The notes under the pieces were generated by a model, which saw only the letters and a list, made by a program, of their open reading frames with translations, ran no database searches and was not told the DNA's origin. The translations under genes were made by a program, and so were the position numbers. A stretch of DNA of 22,967 bases from an uncultured Spirochaetaceae bacterium (GTDB taxonomy: Bacteria; Spirochaetota; Spirochaetia; Sphaerochaetales; Sphaerochaetaceae), in NCBI GenBank assembly GCA_944389985.1, contig CALXON010000214.1, positions 1 through 22,967 on the forward strand. The letters are read 5' to 3'. Positions 1 to 7,834 of this stretch are shown piece after piece (positions within the stretch are counted from its first letter, which is position 1; each line of letters begins with the position of its first letter).

Positions 1-4
1 TTAT

Positions 5-871
5 CTATCCTTTGACACCGGTTCCCATGAGACCGACCTTGATCTGCTTATGACCGAATATGAAGATCAGAAGCAGCGGTATTATGCTTATCAGGACGGC
101 AGCGTTCAGCTGTCCGTACTCTTTGAAGAGATCATTGGAGAACTTGCTCAGTCCAAGTGTCACCGTCTTCATCGACTCGTTAGAGACAACAAGGAGCGGC
201 CAGAAAAGCTCGTTCCAGCACCATGTGCACTTTATAACGACGAATGTCACAAGCGGTCCAGAGAGCATCGGCATGATGAGTTTCAGGAAGATGTTGAACT
301 CTCCGGCTCCATCGATTCTTCCGGCCTCGATATATGAATTAGGTATGGGCTCAATCGATTCCTTCAGAAGGAACGTACCGAAAGCGGAGATGAAACTCGG
401 GATCATTATTCCGACATAGGTGTTTATCAGACCAAGCTTGCTTACTGACATGAACAGCGGAATGGATATCATCTCCATCGGGATCATGACAAGGCCGAGG
501 AACATATAGAATATGAGGGTCTTTCCCGGGAATTTGTACTTTGCAAGTCCATATGCCGCTGTAGAGGCAAGGATCAGAGCCGGGAACAGCGAACAGACAG
601 TCACGATCAGGGAGTTAATTATGAATCTCCAGAAAGGAACACCATTAAGCTGTGATGCCGTTCCGTTGAATACGCTGACGATATTCGAGAAATTCGTGAA
701 ATCGTCAGGAAGTATTCTTCTGATCATAGACCTGTTCGGAATGTCATTGATCTCCATAGTCGTCTTGAAAGCCGTGAAGAAGACCATCATGAACGGAACA
801 AGGGCGAATATGAAATAAAGAACAATCAATGCTGTCGCTATTATCTTTCCTACAGATATTCTGTGCTGCAT
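5..871 (-). CDS. Carbohydrate ABC transporter permease, MalG type
   Basis: Inner-membrane subunit of a binding-protein-dependent sugar importer (CUT1 family). The 288-residue protein is hydrophobic, with about six membrane segments beginning at residues 9-33. It has the permease EAA loop near residues 182-190 (EAGRIDGAG), which docks on the ATPase. Length is normal for MalG-type subunits. The ATG is preceded by a strong ribosome site (GAGGAGGGG, about 2-6 bases upstream). It starts 10 bases after the stop of the other permease, so the two are co-transcribed. No ATPase gene is visible here; in many bacteria a shared MsmX/UgpC-like ATPase serves such systems, which is inference for this organism. 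The gene ends five bases from the window edge, so anything downstream in the operon is unseen. The sugar cannot be deduced from the permease. Confidence 0.93.
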   Translation of the reverse strand: MQHRISVGKIIATALIVLYFIFALVPFMMVFFTAFKTTMEINDIPNRSMIRRILPDDFTNFSNIVSVFNGTASQLNGVPFWRFIINSLIVTVCSLFPALILASTAAYGLAKYKFPGKTLIFYMFLGLVMIPMEMISIPLFMSVSKLGLINTYVGIMIPSFISAFGTFLLKESIEPIPNSYIEAGRIDGAGEFNIFLKLIMPMLSGPLVTFVVIKCTWCWNELFWPLLVVSNESMKTVTLGLSKFSNDLFKEYGQLNAAVLISIIPLLLIFIFGHKQIKVGLMGTGVKG

Positions 872-881
872 GGTCCCCTCC

Positions 882-1757
882 TCAATACTCGACCTTCTTC
901 CGGATGAACATCTGCTCCAGAAGACTGATCAGGAACATACCGATAAGCATCAGTACGGTTAATGCGGAAGCAAGTCCGTAATCAGAATTGAACAGGTCTT
1001 TTATCAGATAGATCATAAGTGTTCTTGTCGAACCGGCAGGACCGCCGCCTGTTGATGTATATATCTGATCGAAAGCTCTGAAGGCGAAGATTGTCTCAAG
1101 AGTGACAACCATCACCAGCTGCGGGTTTATCAGAGGGAGGGTGATCCTGAAGAATCTCTGACTTGATGTGACTCCATCAAGATCTGCTGCCTCATAGAGC
1201 TCTTCAGGAACATTCTGGATTCCTCCGAGAAGAATCATGATTCCGAATGGAGCTCTTATCCATAATGTTATGAGCAATGTTGAATACAATGCACTTTCCG
1301 GACTCCTGAGCCAGAGAGACGTCGGAAGATGCAATGCTCCGAGAACTGTATTCATGAGTCCGAAGTTCGGATCAAGGATCCAGTCCCAGATCATACCGGC
1401 TGCCGACATGGAGACGATGAACGGCAGGAATGAGAGCGTTGTCAGGAGTGCACCTTTCGTTCCTCTAATCTTGGAAAGGCTCTCCGCGACGAAAAGATCA
1501 ACAATGAGAAGCATCGGGACACTGACCACCGCAAACCGCAGTGTTATGCTCAATGACTCCCAGAAATATTCACGAGAGAACAGATTTGAGAAGTTCGTGA
1601 ATCCGATGAACTGCCTTGTGTTGAGCATCAGATTGACCTTGCACATTGCATTGACGAAACTCAGCAGCAACGGATAAAGGAAGACGAACAGGAAATATAT
1701 CAATGATGGTAAAACGAAGAGAAATCCTGCTAATTTGTATTTATTTCTCGTTTTCAA
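882..1757 (-). CDS. Carbohydrate ABC transporter permease, MalF/UgpA type
   Basis: Second membrane subunit of the sugar importer. With the start chosen here it has 291 residues, about six membrane segments, and the EAA loop at about 189-195 (EAADLDG) followed by the usual P-L-x-x-P ending. The start is a TTG at 1757-1755, placed six bases after the ribosome site AGGAGGG. The frame stays open upstream to 1817, but those bases form a terminator-like hairpin and the added residues do not resemble a permease N-terminus, so the longer form was rejected. It pairs with the MalG-type subunit immediately downstream. The hairpins upstream probably keep its expression below that of the binding protein. 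Confidence 0.92.
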   Translation of the reverse strand: MKTRNKYKLAGFLFVLPSLIYFLFVFLYPLLLSFVNAMCKVNLMLNTRQFIGFTNFSNLFSREYFWESLSITLRFAVVSVPMLLIVDLFVAESLSKIRGTKGALLTTLSFLPFIVSMSAAGMIWDWILDPNFGLMNTVLGALHLPTSLWLRSPESALYSTLLITLWIRAPFGIMILLGGIQNVPEELYEAADLDGVTSSQRFFRITLPLINPQLVMVVTLETIFAFRAFDQIYTSTGGGPAGSTRTLMIYLIKDLFNSDYGLASALTVLMLIGMFLISLLEQMFIRKKVEY

Positions 1758-1770
1758 ACCTAATCCCTCC

Positions 1771-1809
1771 TTTAAAAAGCCTGCCATCCATTTCTGCCAT
1801 GACAGGCTT
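1771..1809 (-). terminator. Terminator-like hairpin (attenuator) before the permease genes
   Basis: On the minus strand an 11-bp stem (1799-1809 with 1777-1787, one G-U pair) is followed by a short run of T that continues into the permease ribosome site. It lies between the binding-protein gene and the permeases. A partial terminator here would give many copies of binding protein per permease, a known pattern in ABC operons. The T run is short (five, two of them in the stem), so read-through is expected. Confidence 0.6.
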
Positions 1810-1816
1810 GCCGGCA

Positions 1817-1845
1817 TTCTGTATCACTAGGACGGTGATACAGAA
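1817..1845 (-). repeat. Perfect inverted repeat after the binding-protein gene
   Basis: An 11-bp perfect inverted repeat (1817-1827 and 1835-1845, core CTGTATCAC/GTGATACAG) with a seven-base loop lies 15 bases after the binding-protein stop codon. It has no T run of its own. In an mRNA it would form a stable hairpin at the 3' end of the binding-protein message, suitable for blocking 3' exonucleases. A protein operator is the alternative reading. Confidence 0.65.
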
Positions 1846-1860
1846 CGACATTCAGTTCTT

Positions 1861-3171
1861 TCAGCTCTGGGCGAGAAGCTGATCAATTCTTACTGCGAGA
1901 GCATCAAGCTCTGTCTTTACATCAGCACCACCGATGATAGCAGATACAGAGTCTCCGCAGAGAGCGGCAATTGATCCCCACTGTGCGATTGCATCGTATA
2001 CAGGGCTTGCCGGAAGATTGACCATTGCCATAACAGCCTCAGCATATGGCTGCTTGCCGAAATACTCGTTATCCATCTGCATGGTCTCTGTACATACTGG
2101 TGGATAAGCTGCCGGCTCATGAAGAGTGACATCGTAAATCGGATTTGCAAGTTCCTTCATGATCTCCTGGCAGAGTTCAGGATACTTTGTCTTAGCGCTG
2201 ATCATGTTACACCATGATGCACCACCGGAACGAGGAGCGACATCGATGTTGCCAGCCGGGAACGGGATACATACGAAGTTGATGTTTGGAGCCTTGTCGA
2301 TAGTATCCTGTGCGAACCATGCCTCTCTGTTGATTATAGCGGCCTGTCCTGACTGGAATGCTGTCTCAGGTGATCCGAACTCAAGGTTCGCTGTTTCCTT
2401 GCAGAGATTCTGGAACCATGTGAATGCCTCAACTGCGATATCGCTGTTGATGTAGCCTTCAGCTGTTGTCAGATCCTCAGAAAGGACTCTTGCTCCGAAG
2501 TTGTGGAAGTATGCCATGAACTTTCCGTTGACACCATCTCCACCACCAAGATATCTTGGCTGGAATCCGGATCTGATTATATTGCCAGAAGCATCTCTCT
2601 TTGTGAGCTTCACTGCGAGATCATAGAGCTCATCAAGAGTTTCCGGGAGATCCTCGACAGGATCAAGACCAGCTTCAACCATCGCATCGGTGTTGATGTA
2701 GAGAAGCATCAGAGATCCACCTTCTGACGGGAAGCCATAGCGCTTGCCGTTGAAGTATCCGTCATTGCGGAATACGCTGGACAGGGAAGCGTCCCATGCT
2801 GCTGCCACATCATCATTGAAAGGAACTGCGATCGGGTTCTTACCTCCTTCAAGAGCCCAGTCACCAGGTCTTGCAAGGAAGAAATCCGGACCTTCTGTTC
2901 CTGAGAAACCAGTAATGTACTTGGCCTCGTAGTTAGCATACTCGATTACTTCTGCGCGACATGTGACATTGTCATATCCGAGATTCTTTGCAGCAAGATT
3001 GACGGAATCAGCAAACGCCTGGACGAATGCAGGACTCTGTCCATAGTGTGACCAGTAAACGAGTTCGATCGGTTCATCTGCGGACGGAGCCGATTCTTTG
3101 GATCCACTTGCAAACAATGTAGCTGGAATCAGCAGAGCGAGAATTAAAAGTGCCAATACTCCTTTTTTCAT
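1861..3171 (-). CDS. Sugar ABC transporter substrate-binding protein
   Basis: Extracytoplasmic solute-binding protein of the family 1 (CUT1) type, 436 residues. It begins with a signal peptide: MKK, a hydrophobic stretch at about 4-17, then LFASGSKE. There is no Cys at the cleavage region, so cleavage by signal peptidase I and a soluble periplasmic form are expected rather than a typical lipoprotein. The residues around the cleavage site resemble those of spirochaete binding proteins. The start is the ATG at 3171, five bases after GGAGG; an in-frame ATG four codons earlier overlaps that ribosome site and was not chosen. The gene follows the dehydrogenase by 15 bases and precedes two permeases, so it is part of the same operon. 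Ligand unknown; an oligosaccharide or sugar is inferred from the family. Confidence 0.93.
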   Translation of the reverse strand: MKKGVLALLILALLIPATLFASGSKESAPSADEPIELVYWSHYGQSPAFVQAFADSVNLAAKNLGYDNVTCRAEVIEYANYEAKYITGFSGTEGPDFFLARPGDWALEGGKNPIAVPFNDDVAAAWDASLSSVFRNDGYFNGKRYGFPSEGGSLMLLYINTDAMVEAGLDPVEDLPETLDELYDLAVKLTKRDASGNIIRSGFQPRYLGGGDGVNGKFMAYFHNFGARVLSEDLTTAEGYINSDIAVEAFTWFQNLCKETANLEFGSPETAFQSGQAAIINREAWFAQDTIDKAPNINFVCIPFPAGNIDVAPRSGGASWCNMISAKTKYPELCQEIMKELANPIYDVTLHEPAAYPPVCTETMQMDNEYFGKQPYAEAVMAMVNLPASPVYDAIAQWGSIAALCGDSVSAIIGGADVKTELDALAVRIDQLLAQS

Positions 3172-3186
3172 CTTTTCCTCCATTTG

Positions 3187-4215
3187 TTATTTCTCAACAT
3201 CAATAACGATGTGTATTGAATCCTTTGTTTTGTCGTCTCTTTCCTCAAATGCTTCCTGAATCTGGGAAAGAGGATAGATCTTGTCGATATACTCGCTGGT
3301 GTTCACAAGGCCATCCCTGACAAGGGAGATACCTTCCTTGAAGAACCTGTACATATCGATATCGCGCTTAGGTTCGGTCGAGAGGATCTCTGCGCGCTGC
3401 CTGTGCATCTTGAAGAAATCGAAAGGCTCATTGCATGTTCCGATACCACCATACATGACGATCTTTCCACCGGTTCTTGCGCAGAGGAGAGCATCCCAGA
3501 CGCTGTTTCCCTCAAGCAGACATGGAATAACGATGTCAAAACCATCCGGGAAATCCTTTCCGACAACATCCATCGTCGGTGTATCAGGTGACGGGATCTT
3601 ATAGGTATGGGTTGCTCCGTATTTCTTAGCCAGCTCAAGATTCCTGTCCTTGAGATCGGTGACAACCAGAGCCTTTGGCGAATAGAGGGAGAGAACCTGG
3701 GTGAGCATAAGACCGCTTACACCCTGTCCTGTTATGAGAACAGTCCTTCCGGAATCACACTGTGAGAGCTCCGCAGCATGAATGACACCGGGCAGAATCT
3801 CTATCAGGCTGATGTCCAGAAGATCGAAGTCATCCGGCATGACCTGGACATTGAAAGGCTTGCACACGATATATTCGGCATAGGCTCCCCATACATACCT
3901 GCAGGTGACCTTCTGTCCGACGTGAAGGCCCTTCACGTTCTTTCCGACCTTGTCTATGACTCCTCCGACCTCGTGACCAAGACGTGCGGGGAAGGAGATG
4001 AACTCCGGTTTCCTTATTCCTCTGTATGCTTCAAGGTCAGATCCGCATATACCGACATATTTGATTTTTATGCGCAGCTCATTATCGGCAGGCTCGGGTA
4101 TCGCGGCTCTTACAATCTTCAATGAATATGGTTTTTCGAGTATGGCAACACGCTGGGAATTAGCGGCTCCTTCCTCTACATAATCCAGATCAGCAAACTT
4201 CATTTTCGTGGGCAT
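3187..4215 (-). CDS. Zinc-dependent alcohol/polyol dehydrogenase (MDR family)
   Basis: A 342-residue medium-chain dehydrogenase. Visible features are the catalytic zinc Cys in GICGSD (C57), the GHE pair (H81, E82), a Glu near 139 and the nucleotide-binding loop GQGVSG at 163-168. The four-Cys structural zinc lobe of classical alcohol dehydrogenases is absent: the stretch after VGQKVTC runs straight into WGAYAEYIV. The start at 4215 has an excellent ribosome site (AAGGAGG, 7-8 bases upstream); an in-frame ATG 14 codons earlier lacks one. It is the first gene of the transport operon, so it probably oxidises the imported sugar or a polyol derived from it, but the substrate cannot be named. Confidence 0.9.
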   Translation of the reverse strand: MPTKMKFADLDYVEEGAANSQRVAILEKPYSLKIVRAAIPEPADNELRIKIKYVGICGSDLEAYRGIRKPEFISFPARLGHEVGGVIDKVGKNVKGLHVGQKVTCRYVWGAYAEYIVCKPFNVQVMPDDFDLLDISLIEILPGVIHAAELSQCDSGRTVLITGQGVSGLMLTQVLSLYSPKALVVTDLKDRNLELAKKYGATHTYKIPSPDTPTMDVVGKDFPDGFDIVIPCLLEGNSVWDALLCARTGGKIVMYGGIGTCNEPFDFFKMHRQRAEILSTEPKRDIDMYRFFKEGISLVRDGLVNTSEYIDKIYPLSQIQEAFEERDDKTKDSIHIVIDVEK

Positions 4216-4356
4216 ATGTGCTCCTCCTTGAGTAAAGTACAAGCCCAGTTTTTTCATTTGTATTTAGCTTAATTGGCCCTCTTTTTATCAAATCTGGAAC
4301 TAAAATTGGCCATATTACGATACAAAAATGCAAACAAGAGCCTTTTCAGACTTGGA
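4216..4356 (-). promoter_or_regulatory. Control region of the transport operon with AATTGGCC direct repeats
   Basis: This 141-base gap separates the AraC regulator from the dehydrogenase. It holds two direct copies of AATTGGCC (plus-strand positions 4271-4278 and 4304-4311) spaced 33 bases apart, about three helical turns. A weak promoter is possible on the minus strand: TTGATA at 4291-4286 and an AT-rich -10-like stretch near 4266-4261. No convincing full-consensus promoter is seen, which suits an activator-dependent gene. Assigning the repeats to the adjacent AraC-type protein is inference. Confidence 0.5.
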
Positions 4357-5268
4357 TCAGCGAAGCGTGTTGTTCTCGTTGACGAACTCACTTTTGAAGT
4401 TTATATCTTTCCGTATTCCCAGAAGATAATTCCTGCGAAATGAAGCCGGAGGCTCTCCTGCGATCCTGCAGAAAGAGCGGGAGAACTGGTGTATGTTCGG
4501 GTACCCTGCATCCTCTGCAATCTCCTTCAGCGTCATATCCGTGAGGATGAGCTTCTCCTTGGCAATATGACAGCGGAACCTTTCCAAGAGATCAACCGGG
4601 CTGTATCCGAGTTCTTTCGTCACGATTCTCGAAAGATACCTGTATGAATAGTTGAGAGCGGATGATATATCCTCTGCCCTGATCTTCCTGTTGTAGTTGT
4701 TCTGTATGTATGCAAGAACCTTTATGCTTATGTCGGACAGATCTTCCTGATAGAAGAAGTTCGGATTCATCTTCACGACATTCGGAACAGGATGAAGCAT
4801 TCTGAGAAGCTCAAGAATGACAAGGCTGAGATAGAGATTGGAATATGAGTAGAACTCATAGTCTCTGGTCTCTCCCTCCATTCTTATGTTCTCAAGATAG
4901 TCCCGGACTTTAGGATCACAGTTCTCCACGAAATCAGGGATCTCCCTGACCTTCTCGCATAATGCCTTGTTGGAGATCGCGAATTTGACATCAAGCGTCT
5001 TGAGTTCCCTGTCAATGCCATCAATGCTGTGGATCACTCCGGGATGTGCGAAAAGACAGCAGGACGGGTGGAGCTTATATGTATGCTCATTACCTTCCTG
5101 ATCGGTCGTATGGGCATTCCCCTCTCCGGATATGCAGTAGATGATCTGATAGTAGTCACAATGGGAATGAGGTCTTAATATCCAGCCTTTATTGTAATCA
5201 TACCGGCTTACCCACAGAGTTATGACATCGTTGAAATATCCGGAGGTCTCAGATGCATCACTTTTCAT
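4357..5268 (-). CDS. AraC-family transcriptional regulator
   Basis: A 303-residue regulator with an N-terminal cupin-like sensor half (histidines at 34 and 36, then YYQIIYCISGEG near 39-50) and a C-terminal AraC/XylS DNA-binding domain of about 100 residues with two helix-turn-helix units. The second unit ends with the family pattern AGYPNIHQFSRSFCRIAGEPPASFRR. The start is the ATG at 5268: it overlaps the last 11 bases of the PHP gene and has GGAG eight bases upstream. A longer open frame to 5442 runs inside the PHP gene and is spurious. Overlap implies translational coupling with the PHP gene. Position suggests it controls the transport operon downstream in response to a sugar bound in the cupin; this is inference. 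Confidence 0.92.
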   Translation of the reverse strand: MKSDASETSGYFNDVITLWVSRYDYNKGWILRPHSHCDYYQIIYCISGEGNAHTTDQEGNEHTYKLHPSCCLFAHPGVIHSIDGIDRELKTLDVKFAISNKALCEKVREIPDFVENCDPKVRDYLENIRMEGETRDYEFYSYSNLYLSLVILELLRMLHPVPNVVKMNPNFFYQEDLSDISIKVLAYIQNNYNRKIRAEDISSALNYSYRYLSRIVTKELGYSPVDLLERFRCHIAKEKLILTDMTLKEIAEDAGYPNIHQFSRSFCRIAGEPPASFRRNYLLGIRKDINFKSEFVNENNTLR

Positions 5269-6874
5269 TACTTCTTCTCCGTACCCATACAGGTGTTGTC
5301 CATACCGTGTCAGAACGTTCCTCGTATGCCCTTGCATAGACATATCCGTCCTTCCTGACATCGAATTTCCTGTGCATCTCATATGAGCATTCCGACAGAT
5401 CCATCTCACGCGAGAGGAGGAATGAAGGAGAGACAAATCCATTCATATACTCTGTTGTCGTTACGGCTTTAAGTGAAGCCGGATCATACTCTCTCACCAC
5501 CCTGTACTTTCCCCTCGAATACGTCAGCGTGGCATCCACTATCAGTCTGTATTCTCCAGATGTCCTCAGCGAGAATGACAGTCCCTGTGTACAGTCAGAG
5601 ACTGGTGTCGGATTTCCATTCGTAGATACTGACATATGGATCACATCACCTTCCATAACGACAGATGGAACGGACTCCTTTCCGTCAGAGACGGAGAGAG
5701 GATCCACGATAAGCTCTCCTCTGAACCTCGGCTGGATGTCGATGATGTCAGCACCCTCTGCAGATATTCTTATATCCCATTCCGCAGCCTGATTCTGTTC
5801 TCCCCATCCAACGGAGAAATCAAAGAATCTGATATCGCTTTTCTTCATAGGGAAAACAGATTCACTGAACAGAATTTCTCCATCCTGTATTACGTCCACA
5901 CGGGAAAGCTTCGATCTTGCGACTATATACAGATCCAGATCTGCCTGATCCGTCACCTCCGCAATGCTTCCAGCAGGCTGTCCGTCAACAAATAACGCTG
6001 CTTCGATTCCATCTCCGGTAAGTGCCGTGGTTTTTCTTGAAAGTAATGCCTGCCATATTCCTTCTCGGGTCTTCTCTTCTGCCCAGAGTCCGGTACGACC
6101 AGATCCATAGCTTCCCGGAGAGGAGCTGTGATGATCTGTATTGCCGACCACTCCAAAAACAAAGCCTTTTGCCAGTCCTCCCTGCATGGTGTTTCCATCT
6201 GATCTGGGACCCATTGTATGAAGATATGCGGGGAAGGCATTATCACTCTCTGCAGAGCCGTGCATCGAGACGATCTCAACCAGGGGACTTGCCTTCTGAT
6301 TATATCTGGACCAGGAGATTCCTCTGTATCCTTCCTTGTATCCTATATGATGCGGTACAGGAAGAAGACCACTCTCTTCCGGAATGTTGGTGGCAAGAAG
6401 CTCGGAAAGCCTGCTGTCCTCCCCTTCCGGATCCGGCGGGAGTTTCTCGTCCGGAGATTTCGCGACTACGGTATAGTCTCCATAATCGAAGCTGTGATAC
6501 TCATAGCTTACAAACGGAACTATGCCTGACGCTTCTGAGGCTTTCATCTTCAGAAGATAATCATTCCAGACCTTCCTGAGTTTTCTGAAACCTTCTTTGT
6601 GGTACTCCTTCACATCATCCGGAATGGCCATCCCGTCCTTGTTCATATCAGGCCAAGCAAAATGACCTGTGACAGAGAAGAAATCCAGCTGTGACACCGC
6701 AAAAGCTATCGCCTTCTCAAGGCTTCCATGACCATAACTGATACCTGAATGGTTATGTACATCCCCGAGAAGGAACACATGGGACTCCACCCATTCCTTC
6801 TCAGATGGCCTTGACGACAACGATCTACGGAATACCTTTGAGATCCAGTTCTTATCCTTGGTTTCTGAAAACAT
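5258..6874 (-). CDS. PHP-domain metal-dependent hydrolase (DUF3604-like)
   Basis: A 538-residue protein with a PHP-type metal site. The N-terminal motif LLGDVHNHSG (D38, H40, H42) is followed by SVTGH near 67-71, VSYEYH, VPHHIG, SMHGSAESD and a second cluster GNTDHHSS, all rich in metal-binding His and Asp as in PHP phosphoesterases and the DUF3604 family. The last 200 or so residues look like beta-rich domains. No signal peptide is seen, so it should be cytoplasmic. The start at the first ATG has no ribosome site but lies seven bases after a perfect TATAAT. A TTG 14 codons upstream keeps the frame but would include that -10 box. Its 3' end overlaps the AraC gene. Substrate unknown; a phosphorylated or sulphated sugar is a guess. 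Confidence 0.82.
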   Translation of the reverse strand: MFSETKDKNWISKVFRRSLSSRPSEKEWVESHVFLLGDVHNHSGISYGHGSLEKAIAFAVSQLDFFSVTGHFAWPDMNKDGMAIPDDVKEYHKEGFRKLRKVWNDYLLKMKASEASGIVPFVSYEYHSFDYGDYTVVAKSPDEKLPPDPEGEDSRLSELLATNIPEESGLLPVPHHIGYKEGYRGISWSRYNQKASPLVEIVSMHGSAESDNAFPAYLHTMGPRSDGNTMQGGLAKGFVFGVVGNTDHHSSSPGSYGSGRTGLWAEEKTREGIWQALLSRKTTALTGDGIEAALFVDGQPAGSIAEVTDQADLDLYIVARSKLSRVDVIQDGEILFSESVFPMKKSDIRFFDFSVGWGEQNQAAEWDIRISAEGADIIDIQPRFRGELIVDPLSVSDGKESVPSVVMEGDVIHMSVSTNGNPTPVSDCTQGLSFSLRTSGEYRLIVDATLTYSRGKYRVVREYDPASLKAVTTTEYMNGFVSPSFLLSREMDLSECSYEMHRKFDVRKDGYVYARAYEERSDTVWTTPVWVRRRSNEK

Positions 6875-6887
6875 AGAGCAGATTATA
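6875..6887 (-). promoter_or_regulatory. -10 element TATAAT of the PHP-AraC operon
   Basis: A perfect TATAAT lies at 6887-6882 on the minus strand. Seven bases separate it from the first ATG of the PHP gene. The -35 is poor (TTCATT at 17 bases). Transcription would begin at or beside the ATG, giving a leaderless message. Confidence 0.55.
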
Positions 6888-6977
6888 ACACCATGGATCT
6901 CTGCAATGAAAAACAAAATTCTGTCTTATGCCAGATAATATTTCCCTTTATCAGATGGTCCGCTGTACACTTAGTCC

Positions 6978-7826
6978 ATGATTAAGAGGCTGGCTGTCCC
7001 GTGGGCTGTTCTCGCTGCTGCTCTGTATGCGCTGAGTGCCCCGTTCTCAAAACTTCTGCTCAACGACATTGCCCCGACGATGATGGCGGCTTTTCTCTAT
7101 CTGGGAGCAGGTACCGGAATGGCTGTCATGGGGATGCTGCGGAAAGAAAGCAAAGAGAAGAAGCTGACAGGAAAGGATCTGCCTTTCGCGGTCGGGATGG
7201 TGCTTCTCGACATAGCAGCTCCTGTCTGTCTCATGACAGGACTTACCATGACTACGGCTGCTAATGCGTCTCTGCTCAACAATTTCGAGATAGTCACGAC
7301 CACACTGATCGCTGCTTTCATATTCAGGGAAAAGGTCCCCGGGAAACTGGTGCTTGCAATCATACTCATCACCATTTCCAGCATGATTCTTTCTTTTGAG
7401 GATGCCTCAAGCCTTGATTTCTCTCTGGGCTCGGTATTCGTACTGCTTGCCTGTGTATGCTGGGGTTTTGAGAACAACTGTACAAGGGCGATGTCTGCAG
7501 GAGATCCGCTGGAGATCGTCGTCATAAAGGGATTCGGTTCCGGGTTCGGCTCTCTGGTAATTGCACTGGTCTCAGGAGAGAGCTTTCCTCCTCTCAGGAC
7601 AATTGTCCTTGCCCTGATCCTCGGGTTCATCGCCTATGGTCTTAGTATATTCTTCTATGTTCATGCCCAGAGAAACCTCGGAGCCGCAAGGACAAGTGCC
7701 TACTATGCGATAGCGCCCTTCATAGGAGTGTTTCTGTCACTCATCATTTTCAGGGAAATCCCCGGGTATCCGTTCTGGATCGCCCTCATGATAATGGCGG
7801 CAGGAACATATCTGGCTTCTGTGTGA
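6978..7826 (+). CDS. EamA-family (DMT) transporter
   Basis: A 282-residue membrane protein with about ten hydrophobic segments arranged as two EamA repeats (roughly residues 1-140 and 150-282). The first repeat starts almost at residue 1 with AVLAAALYALSAPFSKLLL. Such drug/metabolite transporters export metabolites or amino acids; the substrate is not predictable. The start is certain because an in-frame stop (TAG) lies two codons upstream and the first helix begins at once. There is no Shine-Dalgarno sequence, but a TACACT hexamer ends six bases before the ATG, so the message may be leaderless. The gene is transcribed away from the PHP operon and ends eight bases from the stop of the converging deaminase gene. 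Confidence 0.9.
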   Translation: MIKRLAVPWAVLAAALYALSAPFSKLLLNDIAPTMMAAFLYLGAGTGMAVMGMLRKESKEKKLTGKDLPFAVGMVLLDIAAPVCLMTGLTMTTAANASLLNNFEIVTTTLIAAFIFREKVPGKLVLAIILITISSMILSFEDASSLDFSLGSVFVLLACVCWGFENNCTRAMSAGDPLEIVVIKGFGSGFGSLVIALVSGESFPPLRTIVLALILGFIAYGLSIFFYVHAQRNLGAARTSAYYAIAPFIGVFLSLIIFREIPGYPFWIALMIMAAGTYLASV

Positions 7827-7834
7827 ATCAGGAC

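Noticed and set aside
1758..1817. Upstream extension of the MalF-type permease
   Set aside because: It covers the terminator-like hairpin and has no ribosome site, while the TTG at 1757 has AGGAGGG.
6022..6579. Plus-strand open frame of 185 codons
   Set aside because: Antisense to the PHP gene; composition rich in Cys, Arg and Leu as expected for a shadow frame.
7097..7630. Minus-strand open frame of 177 codons
   Set aside because: Shadow of the EamA gene, whose membrane segments are clear.
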